Source of the DNA: CBDCYS01 sp965226245
Lineage (GTDB): Bacteria; Acidobacteriota; Terriglobia; Bryobacterales; UBA6623
DNA: 64,000 nucleotides
Assembly: GCA_965226245.1 (NCBI GenBank)
Contig: CBDDCL010000009.1
Span: 1-64,000, forward strand
Direction: 5' to 3'
Shown here: positions 36,684 through 46,108 of the stretch, piece by piece
How the letters are laid out: each line of letters opens with the position of its first letter
Position numbering within the stretch: the first letter of the stretch is position 1
The notes under the pieces: model-generated
Seen by the model: only the letters and a program-made list of their open reading frames with translations
What the model was told of the DNA's origin: nothing
The model's database searches: none
Made by a program: the position numbers and the translations under genes

Positions 36684-38029
36684 TCGAGTGGAAACGGCTC
36701 TACACGAAACCGGCAGGATCGCTACCCGGTGGCGTCATCACTCAATGGGGTGTGGGAGTTCTCACTGTTGGGGTGTTGATGTTTCTCACCTACTGGATTT
36801 TGACGAACGGAGAGCTAGAGCAGCTTGCCGAAATAACCGAGCAGACCGCGACCGCGCCACGCAGCTATACCGATCAGATGGCATCGCGGGTGGATGAAGA
36901 AACCATGAGGGCCGACACCAAGCGGGCGGCGGCGGATCGAGACTTACTGACGCGACAACAACAGCAAGCCAATACCGCAGGAGTGCGGGCGGGCCAAGTC
37001 ACCGCCCAAGAAGCCGCCGTACTTGCCGGGCCGAGTCCCGACACCGGGCAACCCTACACCGAGCAAGAATGGGATCTTCGGGAGCGCTTGCGCCTGGAAG
37101 CCGTCGAGCGGCGGAGCCGTTCACTTCGCAGTTCACCTGTTGCACAGACCTACCGCAAACTGGACGGCGGCGGCGGGAGCGTGGCGGAGCGCACCGTGAA
37201 CGATCCTATTGCAACCGCCAAAGCCGAAGGCGCGGCGGCGCTGCAAACGGCGCTGAGCACCATTGGAACCGTTACTAGCGGCCTCGAAGATCAGATTGCG
37301 GCGGAGGCGCAGGCGGATCAAGACTTCATCGCGGCGCTTCGCGGTACGCCCGCCACGCCGGAAGACAGCCCGCTTATTGCCGCCGCGACTTCCGGCAGCT
37401 CCACGGCGCAAGACTACTCGGCTCCGGCGCGAGTCGAGACAGCCAAAGACCCGCCCGGTTGGGAGCGCATCTATGAAGGCTCATTTTTAGAAGCGGCGCT
37501 GGTAACACAGCTTTCCGGCGACTTTCCCGGCCCGGTGCTGGCCGTGGTTGCCTTGCCCTTCTACTCGGCAGACCGGCTACACGTCTTGATTCCGCGAGGG
37601 GCGCGGGTTATCGGTACGGCTCAGGCCGTGGGGAACCAAGATCAAACACGGCTGGCCGTAGGGTTTCACCGCTTGATCTTCCCTGATGGTCGTTGGGTTT
37701 CACTCCAATTTCGCGGCCTCAATCAGCTTGGCGAGGGAGCCTTGAAGGATCAAGTGAACCGCCACTACTTTTCGATGTTCGCCGCAGTCGGAGCGGTAGG
37801 CGTCCTCAGCGGCCTCACGGCGGCGGGCGGCAATCCCTACGAAGGCGGAGGGGCGGGCATGAGGTCCGGGGCAGGGCAAGGACTCGGCCAAGCCGCTACG
37901 CGCATCCTAGATCGTTTCTTGAATCGTATGCCCACAATCACAATTCGGGCTGGACACCGGCTCCGCGTTTGGCTCACGTCAGACGTGCTGGTACCCCGGC
38001 CCACGAAGACCAAAGGAGAGAGAAAATGA
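36680..38029 (+). CDS. virB10: VirB10/TrbI-like channel protein
   Basis: 449 residues from a GTG at 36680 that overlaps the virB9 stop (GTGA). One N-terminal membrane helix (GVGVLTVGVLMFLTYWIL), a long glutamine/alanine-rich periplasmic stretch, and the C-terminal barrel domain: GSFLEAALVTQLSGDFPGPV, VLIPRGARVIGTAQAVGNQD, RLAVGFHRLIFPDGRWVSL, ending in ITIRAGHRLRVWLTSDVLV. These are the hallmark VirB10 motifs. It spans both membranes in the transfer channel. Confidence 0.93.
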   Translation: MIEWKRLYTKPAGSLPGGVITQWGVGVLTVGVLMFLTYWILTNGELEQLAEITEQTATAPRSYTDQMASRVDEETMRADTKRAAADRDLLTRQQQQANTAGVRAGQVTAQEAAVLAGPSPDTGQPYTEQEWDLRERLRLEAVERRSRSLRSSPVAQTYRKLDGGGGSVAERTVNDPIATAKAEGAAALQTALSTIGTVTSGLEDQIAAEAQADQDFIAALRGTPATPEDSPLIAAATSGSSTAQDYSAPARVETAKDPPGWERIYEGSFLEAALVTQLSGDFPGPVLAVVALPFYSADRLHVLIPRGARVIGTAQAVGNQDQTRLAVGFHRLIFPDGRWVSLQFRGLNQLGEGALKDQVNRHYFSMFAAVGAVGVLSGLTAAGGNPYEGGGAGMRSGAGQGLGQAATRILDRFLNRMPTITIRAGHRLRVWLTSDVLVPRPTKTKGERK

Positions 38030-38922
38030 AACACCGAATCTTGACCGCAGTAGTTGTTATCCCACTGTTTATCACCCTGAGCACGACGCCCGCCTATGCC
38101 ATCCTTGGCTCGATCCTAGCGGGTATCCAGCGGGCGCAAATGATTATCAATCAGGGCGTCCAAATCTACAACGACACCATGGAGAAGATCACGTTTGACG
38201 GGCAGTTGACCGAGATGATAGATCAGGCGTCCCACCTGAAACAGCAAGCGCTTGGAACCGTGGGAGCGCTCACCGATCCCTTCACCACATTGGCATCCGC
38301 ACCGACGCAGTTTATCGGACTCGGCTTGAGTTGGAAGAATGACTTTACCGGCATCGCCCAGGGCATTGCGTCCAACGTCGCGGACATGGGCGAGAGCGGC
38401 AAGAGCTTCCGCGAATCGTGGAAAGACCGGCTCACCGCCGCCGATACCGTGTCCGAGACGGACATTCTCAATCTGTTCCAGAACAGCAGCCCGGAGATCG
38501 CGGAGCGGGCTTCGCGTGGTTTTCTCACGGCGCGGGAGGAAGGCGACAAGCGCCTAGTGCTCGGTCACACGATGAGCGACACGGCCTCAAATCTCATGGT
38601 CGCGGCGAAGGACGCCGTAAAGTCGTACAAGGGCTTGCAGGACAACACCAACGTATCCAACACCGCACTAGCCCAATCGCAAATCGCCGGAACGGTGACG
38701 CAAGGCAACCTCACCGCTGCCATGGCTCAGTTGATGGCATATTACGCGGCGAAGGACGCGGCGGAGACTTACGAAGCCGAGATCAACAGGCGCGCAGCAC
38801 TGTCTAACCGGGTTGCCCGGAACCAGCAAGCCGAGATCGTCTACGACGCGCATATCGCCGGGATCGTAGCTCAACGCCAAGCAGTCCGAGAAGGGATGCT
38901 CTTTCCTCTTCCCGGTCAATAA
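38026..38922 (+). CDS. trbJ: TrbJ/VirB5-like protein
   Basis: 298 residues; the ATG at 38026 overlaps the virB10 stop (ATGA). Signal peptide ends at TPAYA. The mature protein is helical (IQRAQMIINQGVQIYNDTME; NLTAAMAQLMAYYAAKDAAE), the composition and position of TrbJ/VirB5, minor pilus components that help contact recipients. Direct sequence identity is weak in this family, so position weighs heavily. Confidence 0.75.
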   Translation: MKHRILTAVVVIPLFITLSTTPAYAILGSILAGIQRAQMIINQGVQIYNDTMEKITFDGQLTEMIDQASHLKQQALGTVGALTDPFTTLASAPTQFIGLGLSWKNDFTGIAQGIASNVADMGESGKSFRESWKDRLTAADTVSETDILNLFQNSSPEIAERASRGFLTAREEGDKRLVLGHTMSDTASNLMVAAKDAVKSYKGLQDNTNVSNTALAQSQIAGTVTQGNLTAAMAQLMAYYAAKDAAETYEAEINRRAALSNRVARNQQAEIVYDAHIAGIVAQRQAVREGMLFPLPGQ

Positions 38923-38936
38923 TCCGGTGGTAGTTA

Positions 38937-39938
38937 ATGCAAATCCAACTCGATCCCGGCATCCCGACCAATCTCTCCGAAGAAGAACTGAGGAACTTCA
39001 AATCGTTCCTCGATATCGCCCTAGAATCACTCACGGCCTCGGCGGGCGCGGAGATATTCACCTTGGGAAATCAACTGCTCGGCGCTCTTGCCCTCATCGT
39101 CTTGGTTATGAGTGGATTGAAGATCGCCTTTGGCGGCGGGTTCCAGCCGTGGGAAGTCATTCGCGTCATCATTGGCATTTGGATTCCATGGGTGATGTTG
39201 CAGTTCTACACGACCAACATTCCGGGCATGGTCCACGACTTCCCACACATGATCGCGGCGGGCGGCAACTGGCTTAACTTGCTACTCGTTGACGACTCTG
39301 TTTCCTCGGTTCAAGAAGAACTCACCAACCTGTTTATGGAGCTTTCCAAGAATCAAGAAGCGGCGGTGGACTCAGGGGATATCATCGACATTTTGACCTC
39401 CGGCTTTCAAGCCGCGATGACGACGGTTACAGGGTTTTTCATTGTCATCTTCATGGCGCTGATGATGCTCGTGCTCTCCGCTGTTGTCTACGCTCAAGTG
39501 ATCTGGGCGCAGATCGCCCTTGCCATCCTCATCATTCTGGGTCCGGTCTTCATTCCGTTTCTCGTCTTCGATCCGCTGTCATTCCTGTTCTGGGGCTGGT
39601 TCCGGGCGATGATTACCTATTCGCTCTACGCCGTGATTGCCGGAGCCGTGTTGCGCGTATTCTCCGCCGTGGGAATCGCTTTCGTCACAAGCATGGGTAG
39701 TGCCGATCTCGATATCAATAGCCTCATGGACGTGGGTTTGTGGCTGCTCGCGGTCGTGCCTTTCTTTACCGCCGGAATACTGGCAAGCCTCAAGTGCGGG
39801 GAACTCGCTTCGATGCTCGTCACCGGAGGCGGAGCGGGCGGGAGCGGACTCATGGGTATGGTGAGCACAGCGAGCATGGCGGTAGCCAGCGGAGGCACAG
39901 CGGCGGCGGCCAAGGCGGGCGCGGGAGGCGTCAAATGA
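38937..39938 (+). CDS. trbL: VirB6/TrbL-like polytopic membrane protein
   Basis: 333 residues with about five to six hydrophobic segments (LLGALALIVLVMSGLKIAFG, FFIVIFMALMMLVLSAVVYA, IWAQIALAILIILGPVFIPF, YAVIAGAVLRVFSAVGIAFV, VGLWLLAVVPFFTAGILASL). The GPVFIPFLVFDPLSFLFWGW block is typical of TrbL/VirB6. Ends in a glycine/alanine-rich tail. Forms part of the inner-membrane channel. Confidence 0.85.
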   Translation: MQIQLDPGIPTNLSEEELRNFKSFLDIALESLTASAGAEIFTLGNQLLGALALIVLVMSGLKIAFGGGFQPWEVIRVIIGIWIPWVMLQFYTTNIPGMVHDFPHMIAAGGNWLNLLLVDDSVSSVQEELTNLFMELSKNQEAAVDSGDIIDILTSGFQAAMTTVTGFFIVIFMALMMLVLSAVVYAQVIWAQIALAILIILGPVFIPFLVFDPLSFLFWGWFRAMITYSLYAVIAGAVLRVFSAVGIAFVTSMGSADLDINSLMDVGLWLLAVVPFFTAGILASLKCGELASMLVTGGGAGGSGLMGMVSTASMAVASGGTAAAAKAGAGGVK

Positions 39939-40609
39939 AGAAGAAGCCCGAAATCAAAGACGCCGGAGCCGAGTACGCCGAGATATGGGGCGAGGCAATC
40001 CACAGCAACCGTCATCTACGGATGACCTCCGCTGGACTCGCTATCGCAGTGCTGTTGCTCATCGTCGTTGTGTTCCGCATTGTCTCGGTCGAACCGCCGC
40101 GCCCCATCGTTGTGAGGGTTGATGAAGTGGGACGGGCCGAGGCCGTGTCCTACGAAGCGATGGAGGCCCAGGCGGACCCGCTGGACCCCACCACCAAATA
40201 TTTCCTCAACCGCTTTATCTATGACTTCTACTCGCGGCGGCGGGCCACCGTTGCGGAGAACTGGTCTCGCAGCTTGCGGTTCCTCAGCACCGAACTTGCC
40301 AATGCCTCGTTCCGCGCCGAGAGTCAAAATGTCGCCCTTCTCGCGGCGGGCGGAGCGCGTGATGAATTGCAAGTCTCCCGCGTCATCTTGAGGATTCAAC
40401 CCAACCCTCAGCAGCCGCACAGCGCCACGGCCGATTTTGACCTCGTGCGAATGGAGATGGCAAGAGAAGTGAGTCGGGAGCGCTGGACGCTCTCGCTTCA
40501 ATTCCTATTCCTCGAAGAAATCCCCCCGGACTTGATCGTGTCCAACCCCATGGGAATCATCATCAACTACTTGCAAGGCGACCGCGCCACCGTCACCGGA
40601 GATCAATAG
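39935..40609 (+). CDS. trbF: VirB8/TrbF-like protein
   Basis: 224 residues; ATG overlaps the previous stop. A cytoplasmic N-terminus, one membrane helix (LAIAVLLLIVVVFRIV), then the VirB8 periplasmic fold (TTKYFLNRFIYDFYSRRRAT, WSRSLRFLSTELA, WTLSLQFLF). VirB8 nucleates the secretion machine at the inner membrane. Neighbours agree. Confidence 0.85.
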   Translation: MKKKPEIKDAGAEYAEIWGEAIHSNRHLRMTSAGLAIAVLLLIVVVFRIVSVEPPRPIVVRVDEVGRAEAVSYEAMEAQADPLDPTTKYFLNRFIYDFYSRRRATVAENWSRSLRFLSTELANASFRAESQNVALLAAGGARDELQVSRVILRIQPNPQQPHSATADFDLVRMEMAREVSRERWTLSLQFLFLEEIPPDLIVSNPMGIIINYLQGDRATVTGDQ

Positions 40610-41551
40610 ATGATCGCGCACTTGCGGGGAAGAGATCGCAAGCTGGAAACTCTCGGCTGGACCGGCCAGGACGCGGAATGGATCGCGCTGGTTTGCCTTC
40701 ACAGTGGCGTCTTCACGCGGGCGCAGTTCTGTCACTACTTCGATGCAGATCGCAAGCGGGCGCTTCGCTTTGTCAAGACCTTGACCGAGCGGCGGCAGGC
40801 TGTTGAAACGGATGTGATTGCCTTTAACGGGGGAGGCAAGACATGCCGTATTTCGAGCCACACGATCTACCGGGCGCTAGGAGTTGAGAACATCCGTCAC
40901 CGGCGAAAGGCCAGCAAGCCGGTCGTCATACGGCGGCTTTTGTCGCTGGATTTTGTGCTGGAACATCCGGGTATGAACTGGCTCCCCGCCGAGGCGGAGA
41001 AGGTCGAGTATTTTGAAAAGCTCGGCTTGTCGAAAAGGCTCATTCCGCGCCGCATTTACTACGGTACGGTCGGCAACCAGAAGCGCTACTTTGCCCTCAA
41101 ACTGCCCCTTGCCGTGGACCCTGAAATCGTCACTTTTGTCTACATCGATCCGGGTCACCAGACGGCTCGGGAGTTGTACTCGTGGGGAGCCGCACATGGG
41201 CCGCTTTGGGAGGCGCTTCGCAAGAAGGGACGGCAGGTTCGGGTGATCGGAATTGCGGTTGAAAATGCCACCGTGGATCGGACGGCGCGGGTGCTTGAAA
41301 CATGGGCGGCGGCGGATCCAGGGACAAACCATGAAGGGCTGACGGCGAAGCAGGAGATCAAGGCGATAGACGAAGCGATGACCCGCAAGGACCGCGAATT
41401 TCTAGCCCGGTACGGAGGATTCTCCAAAGCTGCTAGACGGTCTGTGGAACTCCAACGCCGCCCGGAAACCAAGCTCACAGAAGGAGTCTCGATTGACGAC
41501 TATTCGACATGGCGGGCCGTGCGCTTTGCGGATCGAGATGAGGTCGGCTGA
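40610..41551 (+). CDS. Transfer-associated protein with winged-helix N-terminus, family unknown
   Basis: 313 residues, starting directly after trbF. The first 70 residues look like a winged helix (WIALVCLHSGVFTRAQFCHY, FDADRKRALRFVKTL). Then comes VVIRRLLSLDFVLEHPGMNW and a strand-rich region (VTFVYIDPGHQTARELYSWG). It may be related to replication-relaxation or mobilisation proteins, but I cannot show a catalytic motif. It is the last gene before a long structured gap. The name is left open. Confidence 0.5.
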   Translation: MIAHLRGRDRKLETLGWTGQDAEWIALVCLHSGVFTRAQFCHYFDADRKRALRFVKTLTERRQAVETDVIAFNGGGKTCRISSHTIYRALGVENIRHRRKASKPVVIRRLLSLDFVLEHPGMNWLPAEAEKVEYFEKLGLSKRLIPRRIYYGTVGNQKRYFALKLPLAVDPEIVTFVYIDPGHQTARELYSWGAAHGPLWEALRKKGRQVRVIGIAVENATVDRTARVLETWAAADPGTNHEGLTAKQEIKAIDEAMTRKDREFLARYGGFSKAARRSVELQRRPETKLTEGVSIDDYSTWRAVRFADRDEVG

Positions 41552-41599
41552 AAGACAGGGGAAATCGGTGGTTTTTATTGCCACCAAAGGCCGCTGGTA

Positions 41600-41846
41600 C
41601 CATGCCACGCGCTCAGAGGGGGGGGTGTGGCATGGGTTTTGGCTTTGGTGCACCACAGCCGTATTCGTCTATCTGACTCATTCCGCTGTGGTTAGCCAAT
41701 TTGAAAAGGCCATCATGCGTCCCAAGGGCCGCATGATGGCTAGGACGAGAGCGACCCCCCCCCAAAAGTGGGGGGTCATGCGGACACGGATAGACGGCAT
41801 TTGTGGCATGCCTCTATCCGGTCCTATGACGGGTCGCTCTCGTCCT
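41600..41846. other. Highly structured intergenic region, oriT or RNA candidate
   Basis: The 337-bp gap in an otherwise packed operon holds at least five perfect or near-perfect hairpins. Stems: CCATGCCAC/GTGGCATGG (41600/41627), CCACAGC/GCTGTGG (41653/41685), an 11-bp stem GCCATCATGCG (41709/41730), and a 15-bp stem AGGACGAGAGCGACC (41742/41832). The last encloses a C9/G6 hairpin and a 12-bp stem starting GGATAGA at 41788. No ORF fits. A transfer origin or a regulatory RNA are both possible. Confidence 0.65.
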
Positions 41847-41888
41847 CATTTATCCCTGCGGGAAGGCTGAAAACAAGGAGACGAACCT

Positions 41889-44315
41889 ATGATGCCATGG
41901 CGCGAGATTGGCCCGTACTTGAGGGAGCTTTGGCAACGGCCCGCTGGCCCGATGAACTGGAAAAACCCGATCCGGGTTTTCGCCGTCGTGGGCTGGCTGG
42001 TCGTGCAAGGTTTCGTGCTGTTGGGGTGGGCCGGGTTTCGCGTGTTTCAAGGTTTCCTTCTGTTGGCGTGGGCCGGGTTTCGCGTCGGGCAATTCGTCGC
42101 AGGGCTTCCGCCGCTGCTACTCTTTTTCTTCGCCGCTGTGGGGTGGGCCGGATGGAGCTTTGTACACCGTCCCTTCCCGCCGCTTGACGAGCATCCGATC
42201 CTCGTTCTGGTGGAATACCACACCCCTAATTTCTTCGATGCTCTGGTCGTCTGGTACTACGTTACGCCCTTCGCTGTCGTCATGCTGACCGGCTTTATTT
42301 CCGTCACCATCTGGAGGGTTTGGCTGGAAGGGCGGCGGAGCGATTTCGCATCCTTCGCCAAGCTCCCGCCGTGGCCGCTTGATCCCAAACAAAAGGCCCC
42401 GGCCATCGTCATCGGGGAGGTCCATCACCCGGTCGAAGCGCGCGAGGTTTTCAATCCCTCATGGCTCACCATCCCGGAGCGCGGACTGTATACCGGCGTG
42501 GCGATCTTCGGAGCCGTGGGATCAGGGAAAACCTCGGCTTGCATGAACCCGTTTGCCCGCCAACTTCTCGGCTGGCAAGCGGGCAGTCAGCAGAAGCGGG
42601 CGGCGGCCCTCGTGCTAGAAGTCAAGGGAGATTTCTGTCACGACATCCGCCAAATTCTAGTCGAGGCGGGCCGTGGACAAGACTACATCGAGCTTGGCAT
42701 GAACGCCCGCTCTCAATGGAATCCGCTCTCGGCTTGGTGGCTCGATTCGTACTCGCTGGCCTACACCGTTTCGAGCCTTCTCAATCAGCTATTCGGCAAG
42801 GGCAAAGAACCCTTTTGGCAGCAAGCCTATACCAATCTGGTCCGCTGGATCATCGAGCTTTACCGCGTGTTCCCGGATCGTTGGGTGACGTTGCAACAGG
42901 TCTACCGCTGCGCCATCGACCCGGAGCTATTCGCGGCCAAGATCGAGGAAGCCAAGAAGCTGAGCGATGACCTCAACACAGGAACCATTTTCATCAAGGA
43001 ACACGTACTACAAGCCCAAAAGTTAAACCTTGCCGAATGGAACTGGGTCGATGCACCGGACATGAAGGATAACGTACAAGCCGTCTACACGCGCCCGCTC
43101 AAAGAGAAGCTAGACGAGCTCAACATCCCGCATGAGATCGTTTGGGAACCCGGACCCGGCGAAGACACGAGAGAGCGCATGGAGGCCGTCAACCGCTGGT
43201 TTGTCCACGACTGGCAAAACCTAGACAACAAGATCAAGTCTTCGATTGTGGAGGGGGTTTCAGTGTTCCTTGCCATGTTCGATATGCCGGACGTGGCGAA
43301 GGTGTTTTGTCCCGTCGCGCCGCTTACCTCTGACGATCCTCAAGCCATCATCCTGCAAGCCGCGATCAAGCGAGCCAGGGCGGACAAGGACGCGAAGAAA
43401 GCCAAGCAGCCGGAGCCGGAAGCGGAGCCAGAGCCAGAGGCGCAACCGGAGCCGGAGGCCCAGGCGGAGCCAAAGCCAAAGGCCGCACCGTGGGAACTGG
43501 TGCAGCCCGTCATTACTGACAGCGACCAACCCACCGCCCCCGGCCCGCCGCATATCAAACCGACAGCCCCGATCACGCAGCACCTACCGCCGCTCTTTGA
43601 ATTGATCGAGCAGGGCAAGGTGCTGGCCTTGAATATGCCCGCTGGTATCAACCCGGCGCTGTCCCGCGCCGTGGGCGTGATGCTCAAGAACGCTTGGCTA
43701 CAGGCGCTTCTCATGCGACCGGCCAAGATGAAGGCGAACCCGGGCAGCTACTTCCGGCCCGCCGTCTTTATCTGTGACGAATATCAAGCCTTCGCTTCGG
43801 TGGGCGAGGAAGACCCATCAGGCGATGAAAAATCCTTTGCGCTGACCCGCCAATGCCGCTGCATCCCGATTGTCGCCACGCAATCTATTTCCTCGTTGCG
43901 GGCCGTGTTGGGAAGCTCGGAAGCGTGGCGCTCGCTGTTGCAGACACTCCGTACACGAATCTTCCTATCTCTCAGCGACGACGCCAGCGCCAAGATTGCG
44001 TCGGAGTTGTGCGGCCAGGTGGCGAAGATCAAGGAATCCTACACCATCAGCGAGACTTCTAAACGCTCGGAAGTCTCCCCGCTCTCAGGCCGGGCCGGAG
44101 GCGGAGGCGGGAGCATGGGCGCGACCAAATCATTCCGGGAGCAGCGCGAGGCCGTGTTTCACCCGCGAGACTTCGCCTTGCTCTCGAACTGTCAAGCGAT
44201 CTGTCTGCCCTATGACGGGGCGCAGTCGCTTGAGCCGCGCCGCGTTTACCTGAAACCACACTATCTACCAGCCGAACACTCCTATTGGAGAGCGAAGGAG
44301 GCGGGCCAAATATGA
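41889..44315 (+). CDS. virD4: VirD4/TraG-type coupling protein
   Basis: 808 residues. N-terminal membrane region with a repeated segment (LLGWAGFRVFQGFLLLAWAG) and further helices; Walker A GAVGSGKT (208-215); Walker B region VFICDEYQAF (D630-E631); then ATQSISSLRAVLG. Between them, near 505-535, is an unusual proline/glutamate repeat (EPEAEPEPEAQPEPEAQAEP) that I do not expect in the family. It couples the relaxosome to the transfer channel. An ATG at 41892 also exists; GGAGACGAACCT precedes the start. Confidence 0.9.
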   Translation: MMPWREIGPYLRELWQRPAGPMNWKNPIRVFAVVGWLVVQGFVLLGWAGFRVFQGFLLLAWAGFRVGQFVAGLPPLLLFFFAAVGWAGWSFVHRPFPPLDEHPILVLVEYHTPNFFDALVVWYYVTPFAVVMLTGFISVTIWRVWLEGRRSDFASFAKLPPWPLDPKQKAPAIVIGEVHHPVEAREVFNPSWLTIPERGLYTGVAIFGAVGSGKTSACMNPFARQLLGWQAGSQQKRAAALVLEVKGDFCHDIRQILVEAGRGQDYIELGMNARSQWNPLSAWWLDSYSLAYTVSSLLNQLFGKGKEPFWQQAYTNLVRWIIELYRVFPDRWVTLQQVYRCAIDPELFAAKIEEAKKLSDDLNTGTIFIKEHVLQAQKLNLAEWNWVDAPDMKDNVQAVYTRPLKEKLDELNIPHEIVWEPGPGEDTRERMEAVNRWFVHDWQNLDNKIKSSIVEGVSVFLAMFDMPDVAKVFCPVAPLTSDDPQAIILQAAIKRARADKDAKKAKQPEPEAEPEPEAQPEPEAQAEPKPKAAPWELVQPVITDSDQPTAPGPPHIKPTAPITQHLPPLFELIEQGKVLALNMPAGINPALSRAVGVMLKNAWLQALLMRPAKMKANPGSYFRPAVFICDEYQAFASVGEEDPSGDEKSFALTRQCRCIPIVATQSISSLRAVLGSSEAWRSLLQTLRTRIFLSLSDDASAKIASELCGQVAKIKESYTISETSKRSEVSPLSGRAGGGGGSMGATKSFREQREAVFHPRDFALLSNCQAICLPYDGAQSLEPRRVYLKPHYLPAEHSYWRAKEAGQI

Positions 44316-45316
44316 GCACCGCGAGCGGACTGGAACATCTCAAACCGTTTCTACCGGGTTTGGAAAGCGCCCTGGAAGATTCCGAAGTGAGCGAGATTAT
44401 GATTAACGGTCCCGGTAATGTATGGGTCGAGCGGGCCGGACGGCTTGCCGTACACGCCGCGCCGGACCTGGACGAAGCGGCGCTGTTACGGGCCGCTATC
44501 CATATCGCCCGTCCTTTGGGACTGGACCCGTCAACCTCTCCCATTGTTGATGCCCGGCTCGATGACGGATCGCGGGTTGCTATCTGCGTTCCGCCCGCCA
44601 GTCCTCAAGTCGCTATCACCGTGCGGCGCTTTGGCAAGCGGGCGTTCTCGGCGGATGACCTCGTGAAGCAAGGCGCACTCCCCGAAAACGTGCGGGCCGA
44701 AGCAGAGCGGGTGTTGCGGTCCCGGCGCAACATCCTGGTTTCAGGCGGAACCGGATCGGGCAAGACCACGTTGCTCAATGCCCTCATTGAACTTCTCCCC
44801 GATGACGAGCGGATAGTTGCTATCGAGGACACGCTGGAGCTTCGCATCGAGCGGTCCAATTGCGTCCGCTTCGAGGCTCGCGGTTTGCAGGAAGGAGCGG
44901 TCACGATCCGCGATTTAGTCCGCCACGCGCTACGTCACCGCCCGGATCACATCGTCGTGGGCGAGGTTCGCGGCGGAGAGGCGGCGGACCTGCTGCAAGC
45001 CCTCAACACCGGCCACGGCGGATCACTGACGACCGTACACGCCAACAACGCCGAGAGCGCCCTATCCCGGATCGCCAGTTGTGCCATGCAGGGCGGCGGG
45101 TCGCTTCCATGGGAAGTCACCTGTAGAGGCGTAGTGGACGGAATCGCCATGGTGATTCACATGACGCGCCACGAGGGACGGCGATTCGTGGAGGAAGCCC
45201 TGTTCGTCCAGGGCTACGAAACTGCTGAAAACCGCTGGTTCGTTCATCCTGTTTGGCCACTGCCGAGGGATACAGACCCGCCGGGGGAGCCTTCTCAGGC
45301 CGGGCCGGGCTCGTGA
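44312..45316 (+). CDS. virB11: VirB11/TrbB-type traffic ATPase
   Basis: 334 residues; ATG at 44312 overlaps the virD4 stop (ATGA). Contains DSEVSEIMINGPGNVWVERA, Walker A GGTGSGKT (145-152), Asp box IVAIEDTLELRI, Walker B-like DHIVVGEVRGGEA and the His box NTGHGGSLTTVHANNAESAL, all intact. It is the hexameric ATPase of the secretion machine. Unusually it lies after virD4, away from virB2-8. Confidence 0.95.
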   Translation: MSTASGLEHLKPFLPGLESALEDSEVSEIMINGPGNVWVERAGRLAVHAAPDLDEAALLRAAIHIARPLGLDPSTSPIVDARLDDGSRVAICVPPASPQVAITVRRFGKRAFSADDLVKQGALPENVRAEAERVLRSRRNILVSGGTGSGKTTLLNALIELLPDDERIVAIEDTLELRIERSNCVRFEARGLQEGAVTIRDLVRHALRHRPDHIVVGEVRGGEAADLLQALNTGHGGSLTTVHANNAESALSRIASCAMQGGGSLPWEVTCRGVVDGIAMVIHMTRHEGRRFVEEALFVQGYETAENRWFVHPVWPLPRDTDPPGEPSQAGPGS

Positions 45317-45357
45317 GGCCGGTCCGCAAAACCTCGCCCTATAGGCCAAACAGTGAC

Positions 45358-45424
45358 ATTGGAATCAAGTTATAGTAACATTGTATACGACGTGATTCCA
45401 ACGTTGTTTCGATATGGTAATCTC
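45358..45424. promoter_or_regulatory. Candidate partition operator/centromere
   Basis: Upstream of parA are TTGGAATCA and its inverse TGATTCCAA (45358-45366 and 45391-45399), with AACATTGTAT and AACGTTGTTT. Related repeats (TTCAACATTGTTT, TTCAACGTTAC) occur at the end of parA, 46058-46090. Such repeats are typical sites for small ribbon-helix-helix partners of ParA. Confidence 0.5.
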
Positions 45425-46102
45425 ATGATCCTCACTGTTGGCGGTATCAAAGGGGGCAGCGGCAAAACCACCGTCGCCACAAACCTCGCTTGCATTGCCG
45501 CAACTCAAAATGCCGACATCTTGCTCGTGGACGCCGACGACCAGGAAACCGCATCCGATTTTACTGCGGTCCGCAAGGAAGACTACCCGGACGCGCCCCG
45601 CTATACGTGCACCAAGCTCACCGGCAAGGCCGTCCGCACCGAAATCCTCGAACTGGCTCCAAAATACGACCACATCATCGTGGACACTGGCGGTCGTGAC
45701 ACGACCAGCCAGCGTGCTGCTTTGGCTGTTTCCCAACTTTTGCTTGTTCCCTTTGTTCCCCGCAGCTTCGATATCTGGACCCTAAACAAAGTCGCCATGC
45801 TCGTTGAAGAACTACGCTCCGTGAATCCCACGCTTGCCGCCTATGTATTTCTCAACCGGGCCGATCCGCAAAGGCAGGGACCCGAGAATACTGAAGCAGC
45901 CGACATGCTCGGCGAGATCGACGGGCTCACCTATCTCCATGCTCCACTCGGCAGCCGCAAGGCCTTCGGCCACGCCGCCGCCCAAGGCCTTGCCGTCACC
46001 GAACTCACCGGCCACAGCAACAATCCCAAAGCCGCCGCCGAGATTATGATCTTGTTTCAACATTGTTTTACAGTTGATTCAACGTTACAAATTGCAAGGT
46101 AG
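45425..46102 (+). CDS. parA: ParA-type partition ATPase
   Basis: 225 residues from ATG 45425 (MILTVGGIKGGSGKTTVATN) with the deviant Walker A KGGSGKTT, a switch-like VDADDQETAS, and IIVDTGGRD. It is a short ParA without an N-terminal DNA-binding domain (type Ib or orphan ParA), which normally works with a small partner. Two small basic genes follow at once, probably that partner. Segregates the plasmid at division. Confidence 0.9.
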   Translation: MILTVGGIKGGSGKTTVATNLACIAATQNADILLVDADDQETASDFTAVRKEDYPDAPRYTCTKLTGKAVRTEILELAPKYDHIIVDTGGRDTTSQRAALAVSQLLLVPFVPRSFDIWTLNKVAMLVEELRSVNPTLAAYVFLNRADPQRQGPENTEAADMLGEIDGLTYLHAPLGSRKAFGHAAAQGLAVTELTGHSNNPKAAAEIMILFQHCFTVDSTLQIAR

Positions 46103-46108
46103 GTTCTC

